Below the pieces are notes generated by a model that ran no database searches, was not told the origin of the DNA, and saw nothing but the letters and a program-made list of their open reading frames with translations. A stretch of DNA of 64,000 nt from positions 62,001 through 126,000 of the forward strand of contig NZ_MTBG01000004.1 of NCBI RefSeq assembly GCF_002119405.1. The letters are read 5' to 3'. Source of the DNA: Pseudoruegeria sp. SK021. GTDB lineage: Bacteria; Pseudomonadota; Alphaproteobacteria; Rhodobacterales; Rhodobacteraceae. Below are positions 51,197 to 61,378 of the stretch, piece after piece. Each line of letters starts with the position of its first letter. Position 1 is the first letter of the stretch. Position numbers and translations under genes: made by a program.

Positions 51197-52489
51197 CTAC
51201 AGTTCATTCAAGGACCCGGGCTTCGGCCCACCCGTCGCCCAATCCAGCAACTGCACGGTGTGAACCACCGGCAAGCCAGTGCCGCTGCCGATCTGCATCA
51301 TGCATCCGATATTTCCGGCGGCGATCACATCCGGGGTGGTCGCTTCCAGTGTCGCTGTCTTGAGGGCTTTCAACTCGGACGAGATTTTGGGCTGCAACAG
51401 GTTATAGGTTCCGGCCGACCCACAACACAGGTGACTGTCCTTGGGCTCTACGACGGTGAAACCCGCCGCTTTCAACAAGGTCTTCGGGTGGCTCTTGATC
51501 TGTTGGCCGTGCTGCAACGAACAGGCCGCATGATACGCAACTTTAAGCGGCGTGGCACGGGTGGCATCACTCAGGCCGACCTCCACCATCACCTCTGAGA
51601 TGTCCCGCGCGATTGCCGAAACCCGCGCCGCATCTTCGGCCAAATCGGTATCGCGGAACATATGGCCGTAATCCTTGACCGTGGTGCCGCATCCAGAGGT
51701 GTTAATGACGATGGCATCCAGCCCGGGGCCGTCGATCTCGGCCACCCACGCCTTGATGTTCTTCGCCGCGCTGGCGTGGCTTTCGTCGGTTTTGCCCATG
51801 TGATGCGTCAACGCCCCGCAGCATCCGGCGCCGGGGCTGATCACCACCTCGCAGCCATGGCGGGCCAGCACCCGGATGGTGGCGTCGTTGATATCGGTGT
51901 TCAGGGCTTTCTGGGCACAGCCCGTCATCAGCGCCACCCGCTTCAGCTTTGGCGTTGTTGGCGCGAACACTTGCGGATCATCATTGCGGCTGACCGACGG
52001 CAGTCGTTTTGGCGCCATTTCAAGCATCGCCCGTAGCCGGGCATCCGGCACCCATTTGCGCAGCGGTCGGGCAAGACCCGCCGCCGCCAGCGCCAGACGG
52101 AACCGGGTTGGATGCGGCAACAGCCGGGCGAGCACCCAGCGCAGCGCCCGATCATCCCAAGGCCGCGTGTAATTTTTGTTAATGTAGTCGCGGGCATGGT
52201 CGACCAGATGCATGTAATGCACCCCGGACGGACAGGTGGTCATACAGGCGAGGCAGGACAGGCACCGGTCGATATGCAGCACCGTCTTGGCATCCGGCTT
52301 GCGCCCTTGCTCCAACATATCCTTGATCAGATAGATGCGGCCACGCGGGCTGTCCAACTCGTCGCCCAGCACCTGATAGGTCGGGCACGTCGCCGTACAA
52401 AAGCCACAATGCACGCAGCTGCGCAGCACTTCGTTGGATCGCGCAATCGCGGGATCTTGCAATTGTTCAGGCGTGAATGTCGTTTGCAT
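51197..52489 (-). CDS. glcF: Glycolate oxidase iron-sulfur subunit GlcF
   Basis: 430 residues. Two 4Fe-4S ferredoxin motifs, CVHCGFCTATCPTYQ and CLSCLACMTTCPSG (within the first 90 residues), then two CCG domains (SPGAGCCGALTHH and LCCGSAGTYNLLQP). It carries electrons from the flavin subunits to quinone in glycolate oxidase. Gene order on the minus strand is glcD-glcE-glcF, as in Escherichia coli. Confidence 0.95.
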   Translation of the reverse strand: MQTTFTPEQLQDPAIARSNEVLRSCVHCGFCTATCPTYQVLGDELDSPRGRIYLIKDMLEQGRKPDAKTVLHIDRCLSCLACMTTCPSGVHYMHLVDHARDYINKNYTRPWDDRALRWVLARLLPHPTRFRLALAAAGLARPLRKWVPDARLRAMLEMAPKRLPSVSRNDDPQVFAPTTPKLKRVALMTGCAQKALNTDINDATIRVLARHGCEVVISPGAGCCGALTHHMGKTDESHASAAKNIKAWVAEIDGPGLDAIVINTSGCGTTVKDYGHMFRDTDLAEDAARVSAIARDISEVMVEVGLSDATRATPLKVAYHAACSLQHGQQIKSHPKTLLKAAGFTVVEPKDSHLCCGSAGTYNLLQPKISSELKALKTATLEATTPDVIAAGNIGCMMQIGSGTGLPVVHTVQLLDWATGGPKPGSLNEL

Positions 52490-52502
52490 CGGAAAAGGCC
52501 TT

Positions 52503-53663
52503 TCAGACCGCCATCAGGCCGGGATTAAGAATATTCTGGGGATCGAACCGGGCGCGCAATCCGGCGGACAGGCCCGCAAGCGGCGCCGGTTCAGGCTGAA
52601 ACACATCGGTCTCGGCCCGCAAGTCTGCGCCCGCGCGGATAAGGGTCGCATGGCCACCAAGCGGTGCCAAGATTTGACGGATGTGCGCACCGGCTGCCGC
52701 GGGCGCGTCCTGCGGTAGCCGCGCCCAGATCAAGCCACCGCCCCAGTCGAGCACGGTCTGCGCCCCAAGGCTCTGCTGCAAGGCCGATGTGATCGCCGGC
52801 GCATCGGTTGCTTTGACCGACAGACGCCAGACCGACCCGGTGCTGTCCGCAAAAGTACGCACGTCGCGCACATCGTCCCAAAGGCGGGTATGGTCGGCCC
52901 CTTTGATCACAGTCCGGTCGGGCCGTTCCAACAACTGGGTCAGGCGGTCGATGCGGTAGCCGACCTGATCGGTCAGGCCTTCGATCCGCAACAGGGCGCG
53001 CCCATCGACAAAGGCCGCACCCGATACTTCAAACGGGGTGCCGAGCGCTTTGCAGAACAGGGCCACCGCCTGCGCGTCGGTCAACCCATCAAACACCAGC
53101 GTCGCCGCCCGTTCCGGGCGCGGCAGGGTTTTCAGCGCCACTTCAGTGACGATGCCAAGCGTTCCGTAAGCGCCACAAAGCAGTTTGCCCAAATCCAGAC
53201 CAGTGACGTTTTTCATCACCCGGCCCCCATTCTTGACCAGCCGCCCGTGCCCATCGACGAACCGCAAGCCCAGCAGAAAATCCCGGCACGCCCCCGCTCG
53301 CAAGCGGCGCGGCCCCGAGACATTGGCCGAGACAACGCCGCCAACTGTCGGCGTGCCGTTGCTGCCCAGCAGAGGCCGATGATCCATCGGCTCAAATGCC
53401 AGATACTGACGCTCGGTCGCCAAAAGCGCCTCAATCTCAGCCAACGGGGTGCCCGCTTTGGCAATCAGGGTCATCGCCCCCGGCTCGTACAGGGTGACGC
53501 CAGACAAGCCCGCCGTCGACACCGGTGTGGCCGCAGCCACCGGGCGGCCGATCCCAGACCGGGTGCCGCCCCCCACGATCCTAAGCGGCGTCGCCGCCGC
53601 AGCCGCAGCACGCACCACGTCGCACAAGGCGTCTTCACTGTCCGGCGTCAAAGGCGCGGTCAT
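52503..53663 (-). CDS. glcE: Glycolate oxidase FAD-binding subunit GlcE
   Basis: 386 residues with a single FAD-binding PCMH domain (LRIVGGGTRSGIGR near the N-terminus, LGSNGTPTVGGVVSANVSGPRRLRAGACRDFLLG in the centre). Weaker C-terminal conservation is normal for GlcE. It is the second flavin subunit of glycolate oxidase (glycolate to glyoxylate), 10 bp after glcD and 13 bp before glcF. Confidence 0.94.
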   Translation of the reverse strand: MTAPLTPDSEDALCDVVRAAAAAATPLRIVGGGTRSGIGRPVAAATPVSTAGLSGVTLYEPGAMTLIAKAGTPLAEIEALLATERQYLAFEPMDHRPLLGSNGTPTVGGVVSANVSGPRRLRAGACRDFLLGLRFVDGHGRLVKNGGRVMKNVTGLDLGKLLCGAYGTLGIVTEVALKTLPRPERAATLVFDGLTDAQAVALFCKALGTPFEVSGAAFVDGRALLRIEGLTDQVGYRIDRLTQLLERPDRTVIKGADHTRLWDDVRDVRTFADSTGSVWRLSVKATDAPAITSALQQSLGAQTVLDWGGGLIWARLPQDAPAAAGAHIRQILAPLGGHATLIRAGADLRAETDVFQPEPAPLAGLSAGLRARFDPQNILNPGLMAV

Positions 53664-53673
53664 AGCGGTCCTT

Positions 53674-55122
53674 TCAATGTTGGCGCTGTCGCCGTGCGGC
53701 GCTTGCCGCCAACGGGAACACCTTGGCAGGGTTCAAAATCCAATGGGGATCGAACACGTCCTTGACCTGCATCTGCGCCTCTAGATCATCGGGCGAAAAT
53801 TGCCGGATCATCAGATCGCGCTTTTCAATACCGACACCGTGTTCACCGGTCAAACAGCCGCCAACATCGACGCAGACCCCCAGAATGGCCGCGCCAAAGG
53901 CCTCGGCCCGCTCGAGGTCCCCGGGTTTATTGGCATCGAACAGGATCAGCGGGTGCATGTTGCCGTCGCCGGCGTGAAACACGTTGGCGACCTCCATCTG
54001 ATGTTCTATCGCCAATTCGCCAATGCGCTTTAGGGTGAATTGCAAGGCCGAGACCGGCACTGTGCCGTCAAGGCACATGTAATCGTTGATCTGGCCCATG
54101 GCCCCGAATGCCGACTTGCGACCCTTCCAGATCGCGGCGCTTTCTTCGGCTGATTTGCTGACCCGGATCTCGACCGGGCCAAGCGGTTCAGCAAGCGCAG
54201 TAATCCGGTCCAGCTGATCGGCGATTTCCGCCTCAGAGCCTTCCACCTCAACGATCAGCAGCGCCTCGCACAGGGGATAACCGGCCTTGGCATAATTCTC
54301 GACCACCCGAATGCAGGGCCGGTCCATGTATTCGATCGCCACCGGCAGGACACCGGATTTGATGATCCGCGCCACGCAATCCCCGGCCACCTCGGCATCA
54401 TCAAAGCCGATCATCACCGGGCGGGCGCCTTCGGGCTTGGGCAGGATGCGCAATGTGGCCTCGGTCACGATGGCCAGTTGCCCTTCCGAGCCACAGATGA
54501 CGCCCAGCAGATCAAGGCCCGGCGCATCCATATGGGCGCCGCCCAAGGTGACGATTTCGCCGGTGACCAGCACCATCCGCACCCCGAGCAGATTGTTGGT
54601 GGTCACCCCGTATTTCAGGCAATGCGCCCCGCCGGAGTTCATCGCGATATTCCCGGCAATGGCACAGGCCAGTTGCGACGACGGATCGGGGGCATAGAAA
54701 AACCCATCCTCTTCCACCGTGCCTGTGACCGACAGGTTCGTCACCCCAGTCTGCACCCGGATAAAGCGGTTGTCGTAATCGATCTCTAGCGTGTCGCGCA
54801 GTCGGGCGGTGCCAATGATGACACTGTCGGCAGTGGGCAATGACCCACCGGCCAAAGATGTCCCTGCCCCGCGCGGCACCACATTGACGCCCATGTCATG
54901 GCAAATCTTCAACGCGATGGCGACTTCTTCGGTGGTGCGGGGCAAGACCACGGCCAAGGGCGGACACCGATAGGCGGTCAGCGCATCGCATTCATAGGCG
55001 CGGGTTTCAAACGCATCCGAAATCACCGTCTCGGCCGGAAGCGCCGCACACAGCGCCGCCACGATTTGATCCTTGCGTTCGATGACTTCGGCATCGGGCA
55101 CCGGCATCACGATGGTCGACAT
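53674..55122 (-). CDS. glcD: Glycolate oxidase subunit GlcD
   Basis: 482 residues: PCMH FAD-binding domain with VPRGAGTSLAGGSLPTADSV, and the FAD-oxidase C-terminal domain with VFHAGDGNMHPLILFD and GGCLTGEHGVGIEKRD. This is the catalytic subunit of the membrane-associated D-lactate/glycolate dehydrogenase type enzyme that makes glyoxylate. It is the first gene of glcDEF, with bhcC-like upstream on the same strand after 172 bp. No glc-type regulator is visible in the window. Confidence 0.95.
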   Translation of the reverse strand: MSTIVMPVPDAEVIERKDQIVAALCAALPAETVISDAFETRAYECDALTAYRCPPLAVVLPRTTEEVAIALKICHDMGVNVVPRGAGTSLAGGSLPTADSVIIGTARLRDTLEIDYDNRFIRVQTGVTNLSVTGTVEEDGFFYAPDPSSQLACAIAGNIAMNSGGAHCLKYGVTTNNLLGVRMVLVTGEIVTLGGAHMDAPGLDLLGVICGSEGQLAIVTEATLRILPKPEGARPVMIGFDDAEVAGDCVARIIKSGVLPVAIEYMDRPCIRVVENYAKAGYPLCEALLIVEVEGSEAEIADQLDRITALAEPLGPVEIRVSKSAEESAAIWKGRKSAFGAMGQINDYMCLDGTVPVSALQFTLKRIGELAIEHQMEVANVFHAGDGNMHPLILFDANKPGDLERAEAFGAAILGVCVDVGGCLTGEHGVGIEKRDLMIRQFSPDDLEAQMQVKDVFDPHWILNPAKVFPLAASAARRQRQH

Positions 55123-55294
55123 GTCACGCTCCCATTTTCTGCGGCACAGCGTGTCAACACACCCCCACCCAGTACTAAACCCGGCGGATCAAAGCATTGC
55201 GCGCCCGTCACCGTCCTCTCCCTGCCGGCAATATGGATCGCAGTTTCGCCGTCGTCCAGCCCGAACCGTGCCGCGGCCTTGTGCCGGTTTGCCC

Positions 55295-56458
55295 TCAAAG
55301 CATCTTGCCGCGCGCCGTGACCGGCCACAGGGTTTCGACCTTGCCCTTGCGCACCCCGACATACCAGTCGTGCAAGTTACAGGTGGGATCGCAATGCCCC
55401 GGCACCAGCCGAAGCTTGTCGTGAACCTTCAGCACCCCCAACGGATCGGCCACAATGCCATGTTCATCGGAGGCCTCAGTATAGGTCACATCGCTGCGCC
55501 CAAAGACCTCTGGCAAGCCGCTATCCAACGACTGCACCTTCAGACCCGCATCAACAATAGCTCGATCCGGGCCGGGATGCGACATCACAGACGTCAGCAA
55601 GAACAAGGCGTTCTCCCATGTTCCTTCATCCATCCTCTGCCCGTTCTCATTCAGAACGCGGCCATAATCGGCATCCATGAACGCATAAGAGCCGCATTGC
55701 AGTTCGGTGTAGAGCCCGGACGCGGCCTCAAACCCGTAAGACCCGGTTCCCCCGCCTGTGACCGTGGCACACGCGATGTCCGCATCACTCAGCGCCGCAA
55801 GGACATCGCGCACCTTGGCAATCACCTGTGCCGATTTGACCGCACGCTCGGCATGGGTCCGCAGATGCTGCATCGCCCCTTGATAGGCCTGAATGCCGCC
55901 AAAATGCAGATTGGGTGCCGCGCCGATGGCCCGGGCAAGGTCGACCACATCCGCCGCGTGGCGCAGACCGCAGCGTCCAGAGCCGCAATCAATCTCGACC
56001 AGACATTCCAGCCGGGTGCCATGACGGACCGCCGCTGCGGACAAGTCCGGCACATTGGTCAGATCGTCCACGCATACGCCGATGCGGGCACCGCGCAGCG
56101 GCAGCCGCGCCAACCGGTCGATCTTGACCGGGTCGCGCACTTCGTTGCTGATCAGTAGGTCAGAAATACCGGCCCGCACAAATGCCTCGGCCTCGGACAC
56201 TTTTTGGCAACACAGGCCAGTGGCCCCGCCAAGGCGCATCTGCAACCGGGCCACATCGGCCGATTTGTGCATTTTTCCATGGGCGCGGAGCCGAAGCCCC
56301 TGCGCCGCCACAATGCCGCCCATCTTGACAATGTTCCGCTCCAGCGCATCCAGATCAAGAATCAGGCACGGCGTCTGAATGGCGGCTTCGTCCATGCCGA
56401 TCGCGGCCGGTATGTCATAGCCGACCTCTAAGTCGTCCAATCTGCGATCCTGCGCCAT
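55295..56458 (-). CDS. bhcC: D-threo-3-hydroxyaspartate/beta-hydroxyaspartate aldolase (BhcC-like)
   Basis: 387 residues of the alanine-racemase-fold D-threonine/hydroxyaspartate aldolase family. The PLP region HGKMHKSADVARLQ, CCQKVSEAEAFVRAGI, VEIDCGSGRCGL, VTGGGTGSYGFE, CGSYAFMDADYGR and the metal-site PGHCDPTCNLHDWYVGVR motif closely match Paracoccus BhcC/3-hydroxyaspartate aldolase. That enzyme joins glycine and glyoxylate in the beta-hydroxyaspartate cycle. Neighbouring glycolate oxidase would supply glyoxylate. BhcA, BhcB and BhcD are not in the window. Confidence 0.9.
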   Translation of the reverse strand: MAQDRRLDDLEVGYDIPAAIGMDEAAIQTPCLILDLDALERNIVKMGGIVAAQGLRLRAHGKMHKSADVARLQMRLGGATGLCCQKVSEAEAFVRAGISDLLISNEVRDPVKIDRLARLPLRGARIGVCVDDLTNVPDLSAAAVRHGTRLECLVEIDCGSGRCGLRHAADVVDLARAIGAAPNLHFGGIQAYQGAMQHLRTHAERAVKSAQVIAKVRDVLAALSDADIACATVTGGGTGSYGFEAASGLYTELQCGSYAFMDADYGRVLNENGQRMDEGTWENALFLLTSVMSHPGPDRAIVDAGLKVQSLDSGLPEVFGRSDVTYTEASDEHGIVADPLGVLKVHDKLRLVPGHCDPTCNLHDWYVGVRKGKVETLWPVTARGKML

Positions 56459-56585
56459 GCGTTCCCCCGCTTATCCCCGTCACACCCGGTCCGGCTCCCG
56501 CAGGTCTAGCAGTCCGGCGACGGGATGCCAGCCCCCATTGGCGGCGTTGAACGTGGACATAGCCGGTCAACCGGACGCCGTGCGG

Positions 56586-57683
56586 TTATTGGACAGCGGC
56601 CTGCCAGAACCGGAACCGGGACTGGCCGGTGACTTCGCGCACCAGACCGAGCCCTTCAAACCGGGTCATGTTCCGCTGAACCGCAGCGCGCGAGGATCCG
56701 GTTTCGTGCTCCAGCATCGGCGCCGAGGCCAGCGGCCATTGGGTCAGCGCCTGAACCAGATGACGCGGGGTCCGCCCGGACAGGTCCTTGATCGCCTCAC
56801 CGGCGCGGGTTTGCCAGACCTCCATCCGGTCGCATTCCATCAGCCCGCGCAGGGCGGCGTTCTCTACCCCCTGATACCACGCCTGCAAACACGTGCCCGC
56901 CGGGGCCACTGCCCGCAGCGCATCGGCCCCGCCCAAGGCCAGCGGCACAAAGCCCAGACCGGCGCGCCGCAGGGCCTGCGCCGCCATCCGCGAGGCCACA
57001 ATCGCGCCTTCAAGCTGGGCATCCTCGCCCGACATGCCCATCCGGCGCCAGCCGATCCAAGCCAGCGCAGCCCGGGTCAAGGGATGCAGCGCCTCTGCCT
57101 GTGCCAGTGAGCCCCGCCACTCCTGCGCCAGCGCCTCAAACTCGGCGCCCATGGGCCGGGTCATCAGATCCGGGTCCGTTGACGCGTCGTTGACCGGCTC
57201 CCGCCCAAGAAAACCGCTGAGATCGGCCAAATCCATGGCGGTATCACGTTCCAGCCGTCGCACCGCCCACGCTGCCCGGGCCATGGCTTGGCCGTCTTCT
57301 CCGGCCCCCGAAAGGCGCAGGACCAGAAACAAGGCCAGACGATCCACCGCCACCCGGTCCCCCAGATGCCAACTCAGATCGGCCACTTCCATACAGATCA
57401 AACGGCGTCGCCAACCGGGCGGACCTTGCCGCACGCGTTCGTCCAGCGCCCCAAGCGCCATGGCCGCCCGGGCCAGCAATTGCGCATTGGCCGCCTCGGC
57501 CTCGCCCCAGTCGCTGGTTCTGGACACAGTGGGCCGCGCCGCCACCGGCCATGGCAGGTCCACCGGTGACATGCCCTCGTCTGGGGCCGCCGGCATGAAC
57601 CACAGATCCTCTTCGCCCAGCGGATCGGGGTCATAAGGACCGCGCCCGGTCGCATCGATTAAAGGATAGGGTTTACGTGCCAT
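56586..57683 (-). CDS. Unassigned protein with C-terminal winged-helix-like region
   Basis: 365 residues, soluble, Ala/Arg/Leu-rich, no signal peptide. I do not recognise it with certainty. The C-terminal 60 residues (PLASAPMLEHETGSSRAAVQRNMTRFEGLGLVREVTGQSRFRFWQ) have the pattern of a helix-turn-helix plus wing. The pattern ARAAMALGALDERV and ALAWIGWRRMG loosely recalls RHE_PE00001/DUF1612 proteins of alphaproteobacteria, some on repABC replicons. It lies between the bhcC-glc genes and the glycoside ABC operon, all on one strand, and could regulate either. Confidence 0.6.
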   Translation of the reverse strand: MARKPYPLIDATGRGPYDPDPLGEEDLWFMPAAPDEGMSPVDLPWPVAARPTVSRTSDWGEAEAANAQLLARAAMALGALDERVRQGPPGWRRRLICMEVADLSWHLGDRVAVDRLALFLVLRLSGAGEDGQAMARAAWAVRRLERDTAMDLADLSGFLGREPVNDASTDPDLMTRPMGAEFEALAQEWRGSLAQAEALHPLTRAALAWIGWRRMGMSGEDAQLEGAIVASRMAAQALRRAGLGFVPLALGGADALRAVAPAGTCLQAWYQGVENAALRGLMECDRMEVWQTRAGEAIKDLSGRTPRHLVQALTQWPLASAPMLEHETGSSRAAVQRNMTRFEGLGLVREVTGQSRFRFWQAAVQ

Positions 57684-57753
57684 TCCCCCATACTAGACAA
57701 ATCCGACCGTCCCACAATTGCGAAACTGACGCGCCCGCAAAGGACGCGCCGGT

Positions 57754-58812
57754 TCACGATGCGGACGGCACCGCCTGCCCGTCCGCATCGAAGAAATGCA
57801 GATGCTCGGCTGCACATTGCACCCCGACCCGGTCGCCCGGACGCAGCACCGTGTCGCCGGACTCGCGGACGGTGATTTTGCCCTCGGCACCGCAATCGAC
57901 GATCACAAAGGTATCCGACCCAAGATATTCGGTCACATCCACCGTGCCGTCGATTTCGCCAGTGCCCTCAGGCCCCAACACGATATGTTCAGGACGAATG
58001 CCCAGCTTGACTGCGGCCTTGGGCCGATCATAGGCCCCGCCGCGCCCGCCGGTCAGATTGAACCGACCGTCACTGGTCGTGCAATCCAGCACGTTCATCT
58101 TGGGCGAGCCGATGAACTGCGCCACGAACAGATTGCCGGGCCGTTCATACAATTCACGCGGACTGCCGACCTGCGCGATCACACCACCCTCCAGCACCAC
58201 AATCCGGTCGGCCAGCGTCATCGCTTCGACCTGATCATGGGTGACATAAATCATCGTCGCCCCGAGGGTCTGATGCAGCTTGGCGATCTCATAGCGCATC
58301 TCGACCCGCAGACTGGCGTCGAGGTTCGACAGCGGTTCGTCAAACAAAAAGGCAGTCGGGTCCCGAACAATCGAGCGCCCGATCGCCACCCGTTGCCGCT
58401 GCCCGCCAGACAGATCCTTGGGACGGCGATCCAGCAGATGATCCAACTTCAGCACCCGGGACGCGTTGCCAACCTTGTCTTCAATCTCGGCCTTCGATGC
58501 ACCAGCGGTCTTCAGGCTGAAGCCCATATTCTCGCCCACGGTCATATGCGGATAAAGCGCATAGGACTGGAACACCATCGCCAGCCCCCGCTTTGAGGGT
58601 GGCTGATCCGTGGCCACCTTGCCATCCAGCAACAGATCCCCGCGCGAGATTTCCTCTAGCCCGGCAATCATCCGCAGCAGCGTGGACTTGCCACAGCCCG
58701 ACGGGCCGACAAAGATCACAAATTCGCCCGGTTCAATGCTCAGGTCGATCCCTTTGATGACCTGCGCATCGCCATACCATTTCTCGACGGCCTTCAGTTC
58801 AATCGCACCCAT
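57754..58812 (-). CDS. Carbohydrate ABC transporter ATP-binding protein (UgpC/MalK type)
   Basis: 352 residues: Walker [11 protein letters not shown]-loop [12 protein letters not shown], signature [33 protein letters not shown]-loop [10 protein letters not shown], and C-terminal TOBE/OB domains (about 240-352). This is the MalK/UgpC/MsmX class energising CUT1 sugar importers. It begins 1 bp after the glycosidase gene stop with its ribosome site inside that gene. Last gene of the transporter operon. Confidence 0.94.
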   Translation of the reverse strand: MGAIELKAVEKWYGDAQVIKGIDLSIEPGEFVIFVGPSGCGKSTLLRMIAGLEEISRGDLLLDGKVATDQPPSKRGLAMVFQSYALYPHMTVGENMGFSLKTAGASKAEIEDKVGNASRVLKLDHLLDRRPKDLSGGQRQRVAIGRSIVRDPTAFLFDEPLSNLDASLRVEMRYEIAKLHQTLGATMIYVTHDQVEAMTLADRIVVLEGGVIAQVGSPRELYERPGNLFVAQFIGSPKMNVLDCTTSDGRFNLTGGRGGAYDRPKAAVKLGIRPEHIVLGPEGTGEIDGTVDVTEYLGSDTFVIVDCGAEGKITVRESGDTVLRPGDRVGVQCAAEHLHFFDADGQAVPSAS

Positions 58813-58813
58813 C

Positions 58814-60109
58814 TCAAGCCCCCTTCTGTGCACTGGGCGAAGCCCAGCCAAGCCAGACCGCCGCGGTCCAGGTGAATGTGCCGCCGCCCGCGGGCGTGCC
58901 GTCGAGCGGGCTGAAATATTCCGCAAAGCCATGATCCGCGATCAAAGCTGCGGTATCGTCCCGAACCTGCGTGGCAAGATCGGTCAGACCGGCATCGGCC
59001 AGCCCCATGCCGATCATGGTGTTCATCATCCCCCAGACCGGACCCCGCCAATAGCGCATGTGATCGAACAGCGGACCCTCGGGGTCATAGCTGGGCACGC
59101 CATAGGTCACCTTGGACAGGATCCGGGCAAGCCGCGCTTCGGTCTTCGGGCTGGAGACCCCGGCATACCAGCACAGGAACGACGCGTTCGACGGGCTGCC
59201 CGCCAGTTCGCCACTGCGCAGATCGCGGGCATCATAAACCCCGACATCGTCGTTCCACAGGCTTTCGACACCGGCTTCCAATTCCGCAATCCAACCATCG
59301 ATTTCAGTGGTGTCATGCCCCAAGGTGGTGCCCAGCCATTTCAGGTCGCGATGCGCCCGCAGCAGGATAAAGGTCATGGTCGGATCGGCCACCCGGAACG
59401 GGCTGTTGGCCAAAATCTCGGCCTCGTCCCAGTCACAGGCGCGGCCAAACTGAACCAGCGTGATATAGCAATCGTAATCGCGCTTGGTGGGCCGCATGTC
59501 CGGGTTCACATGGCTGGTATCGCGGCGGGTATAGGGGCCGACATTGCTGGTATCGATCCCCTTCAGCGCCCCATCCCAATCAGGCGCATTGTCCCGGCCG
59601 GATTCCCAAGGATGCGTGATGCAGCAAGCGCCGCTTTCGCAGCGATGCTGATAAAACCAGCGGTGCCATGCCAGCAGCTTGTCATAAAGCGGCGCCATGC
59701 GCGGTGCACCGGCCTGCGGGTCCCGCTCAAAGATCGCCCGCGCCATGGTCGCGGCAACCGGCGGCTGGCTGATCCCGGACGAGGGGATCGTCTCGCCCGC
59801 ACCCCAGACATCCGGCCCGGGGAAATAGCCCGCATCTTCGCGGTGAAACAGGATATGCGGCACCATACCATTGGCCCATTGGCCCGAGAACAGGGTCTCA
59901 AGCTCGACCCAAGCTCGGTCGAGATCAAAGGCGGCAAAGCCCCAAGCGGCAAAGGCGCTGTCCCAGTTCCACTGATACGGATACAGGCCCTCGGTCGGCA
60001 CGGTATAGCCGCCCCGGTCATTGCCGCGCAGAATGGCTTTGGCCCGGGCGTCCAGCTCTGCCGTGGTTGCTGCGTCGTGATTGGCTGCAAGTGTCATTGC
60101 TTGGGTCAT
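58814..60109 (-). CDS. MGH-type glycoside hydrolase (GH63-like; glucosyl/mannosylglycerate hydrolase family)
   Basis: 431 residues of the (alpha/alpha)6-barrel family that includes GH63 and mannosylglycerate/glucosylglycerate hydrolases and trehalase-like enzymes. Recognisable blocks: [56 protein letters not shown] and [29 protein letters not shown]. No signal peptide, so it acts on an imported glycoside, perhaps the compatible solute glucosylglycerate. It sits inside the ABC operon, overlapping the permease stop by 4 bp (ATGA). Confidence 0.85.
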   Translation of the reverse strand: MTQAMTLAANHDAATTAELDARAKAILRGNDRGGYTVPTEGLYPYQWNWDSAFAAWGFAAFDLDRAWVELETLFSGQWANGMVPHILFHREDAGYFPGPDVWGAGETIPSSGISQPPVAATMARAIFERDPQAGAPRMAPLYDKLLAWHRWFYQHRCESGACCITHPWESGRDNAPDWDGALKGIDTSNVGPYTRRDTSHVNPDMRPTKRDYDCYITLVQFGRACDWDEAEILANSPFRVADPTMTFILLRAHRDLKWLGTTLGHDTTEIDGWIAELEAGVESLWNDDVGVYDARDLRSGELAGSPSNASFLCWYAGVSSPKTEARLARILSKVTYGVPSYDPEGPLFDHMRYWRGPVWGMMNTMIGMGLADAGLTDLATQVRDDTAALIADHGFAEYFSPLDGTPAGGGTFTWTAAVWLGWASPSAQKGA

Positions 60110-61320
60110 CCCTTAACCGAACCGGCCGTCAGGCCGCGTGTCATAAATCGTTCAAGTCCCAGAAACAGGACCATAATCGGCACGGTCGCGATCACCGCGC
60201 CCGCCATCAGATGCTGACGCGGAATCTCTGACGAATTCAGCATCGCCACCCCGCGCGTCAGAGTGAATTTCGACGGATCATCCAGCAGCATGAACGCCAA
60301 CAGGAACTCGTTCCACGCGATCATGAAGACATAGAGACCGACACTGGCCAACGCCGGCAGCGACAGCGGCAAGGTAATCTTCCAGATCACCTGCAAGCGG
60401 TTCAGACCATCCATCAGACCGGCCTCTTCCACCTCTGCGGGCAGCCCGCGGAAATAGCCCTGCAGCATGTACAGCGCCACTGGCACCGTGGTCACAGGAT
60501 AGATCATCAGGATGCCCCAGATCGAATTGCGCAGCCCGGCCATGGAAAAGCCGATGTAAATCGGCAGCGCCAATACGATCATCGGCACCATGTAAATCAG
60601 CAGGATCGACCGGGACATCATCGCCCGCCCCTTGAAGCGCAGCCGTGCCACGGCATAGGCCCCCGGCACGCTGAACAGCAGCGTGATCGCCACCGTCATC
60701 ACCGACACAAACACGCTGACCAGCAGATAGCGGCCAAAGTTAAAGTCGCGGAACAGCTCGATATAGGACCGGAACAGATCAAGGCCACGGCTCAGGTCGA
60801 GACTGAAATCCAACGGGTTGGCCAACAGCGCCTGCTGCGATTTCAGGCTGGTCATCACCATGACGTAGAATGGGATCAGCACAATCGCGGTAAAGAAAAC
60901 ATAGCCGAACCCGGTCAGGAACCGGATCACCGCATGTTCAAATTCGTGCCGGTCCAGATCGCCCTGCGGCAGGTCTCCGATGATGCGCCGCAACGGCGGG
61001 ATCAGCGCCAGCCCCAGAGCCACGCCCGCCAAGAGACGGCTGACGACCGACACCTCGGCCCCGGCCAGAACCGGCCCGATGCCAAGCATCACCAGCGCCG
61101 TCATCAGGGCGACACCCGCCGCCCGGACCCAAGGCTGCGCCCGCCAGCGCAACAGCGCATAGCCCGCTGCCGCGCCCCAGATCAGCGCGAGGCTGGCCGA
61201 GGGTCGAAAGGCATCTCCGGTGGAAAACGACATGACCACCGCCACCAGCACCGCAACCGTCACCGCCCAAAGCGCGCCCAACAGCGGTGCCGTCACATAT
61301 CCGTACCAAAGCCGTTTCAT
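60106..61320 (-). CDS. Sugar ABC transporter permease (MalG type) with extra N-terminal membrane block
   Basis: 404 residues, about 130 longer than usual for MalG proteins. The normal permease part starts near residue 130 (FLTGFGYVFFTAIVLIPFYVMVMTSLK) and has the EAA loop EEAGLMDGLNRLQVIWKITLPLSLPALASV. The extra N-terminus holds about four hydrophobic segments (VTAPLLGALWAVTVAVLVAVVMSF, LALIWGAAAGYALL, GVALMTALVMLGIGPVLA, SRLLAGVALGLALI) followed by a charged linker. It is in one continuous frame with no alternative internal start obvious. Partner of the MalF-like permease. Confidence 0.88.
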   Translation of the reverse strand: MKRLWYGYVTAPLLGALWAVTVAVLVAVVMSFSTGDAFRPSASLALIWGAAAGYALLRWRAQPWVRAAGVALMTALVMLGIGPVLAGAEVSVVSRLLAGVALGLALIPPLRRIIGDLPQGDLDRHEFEHAVIRFLTGFGYVFFTAIVLIPFYVMVMTSLKSQQALLANPLDFSLDLSRGLDLFRSYIELFRDFNFGRYLLVSVFVSVMTVAITLLFSVPGAYAVARLRFKGRAMMSRSILLIYMVPMIVLALPIYIGFSMAGLRNSIWGILMIYPVTTVPVALYMLQGYFRGLPAEVEEAGLMDGLNRLQVIWKITLPLSLPALASVGLYVFMIAWNEFLLAFMLLDDPSKFTLTRGVAMLNSSEIPRQHLMAGAVIATVPIMVLFLGLERFMTRGLTAGSVKG

Positions 61321-61378
61321 GCCTTTGCCCCCGTCACTGATGTTGCAAGATAGGTGTCGCGTCGACGATAGGACCGGA

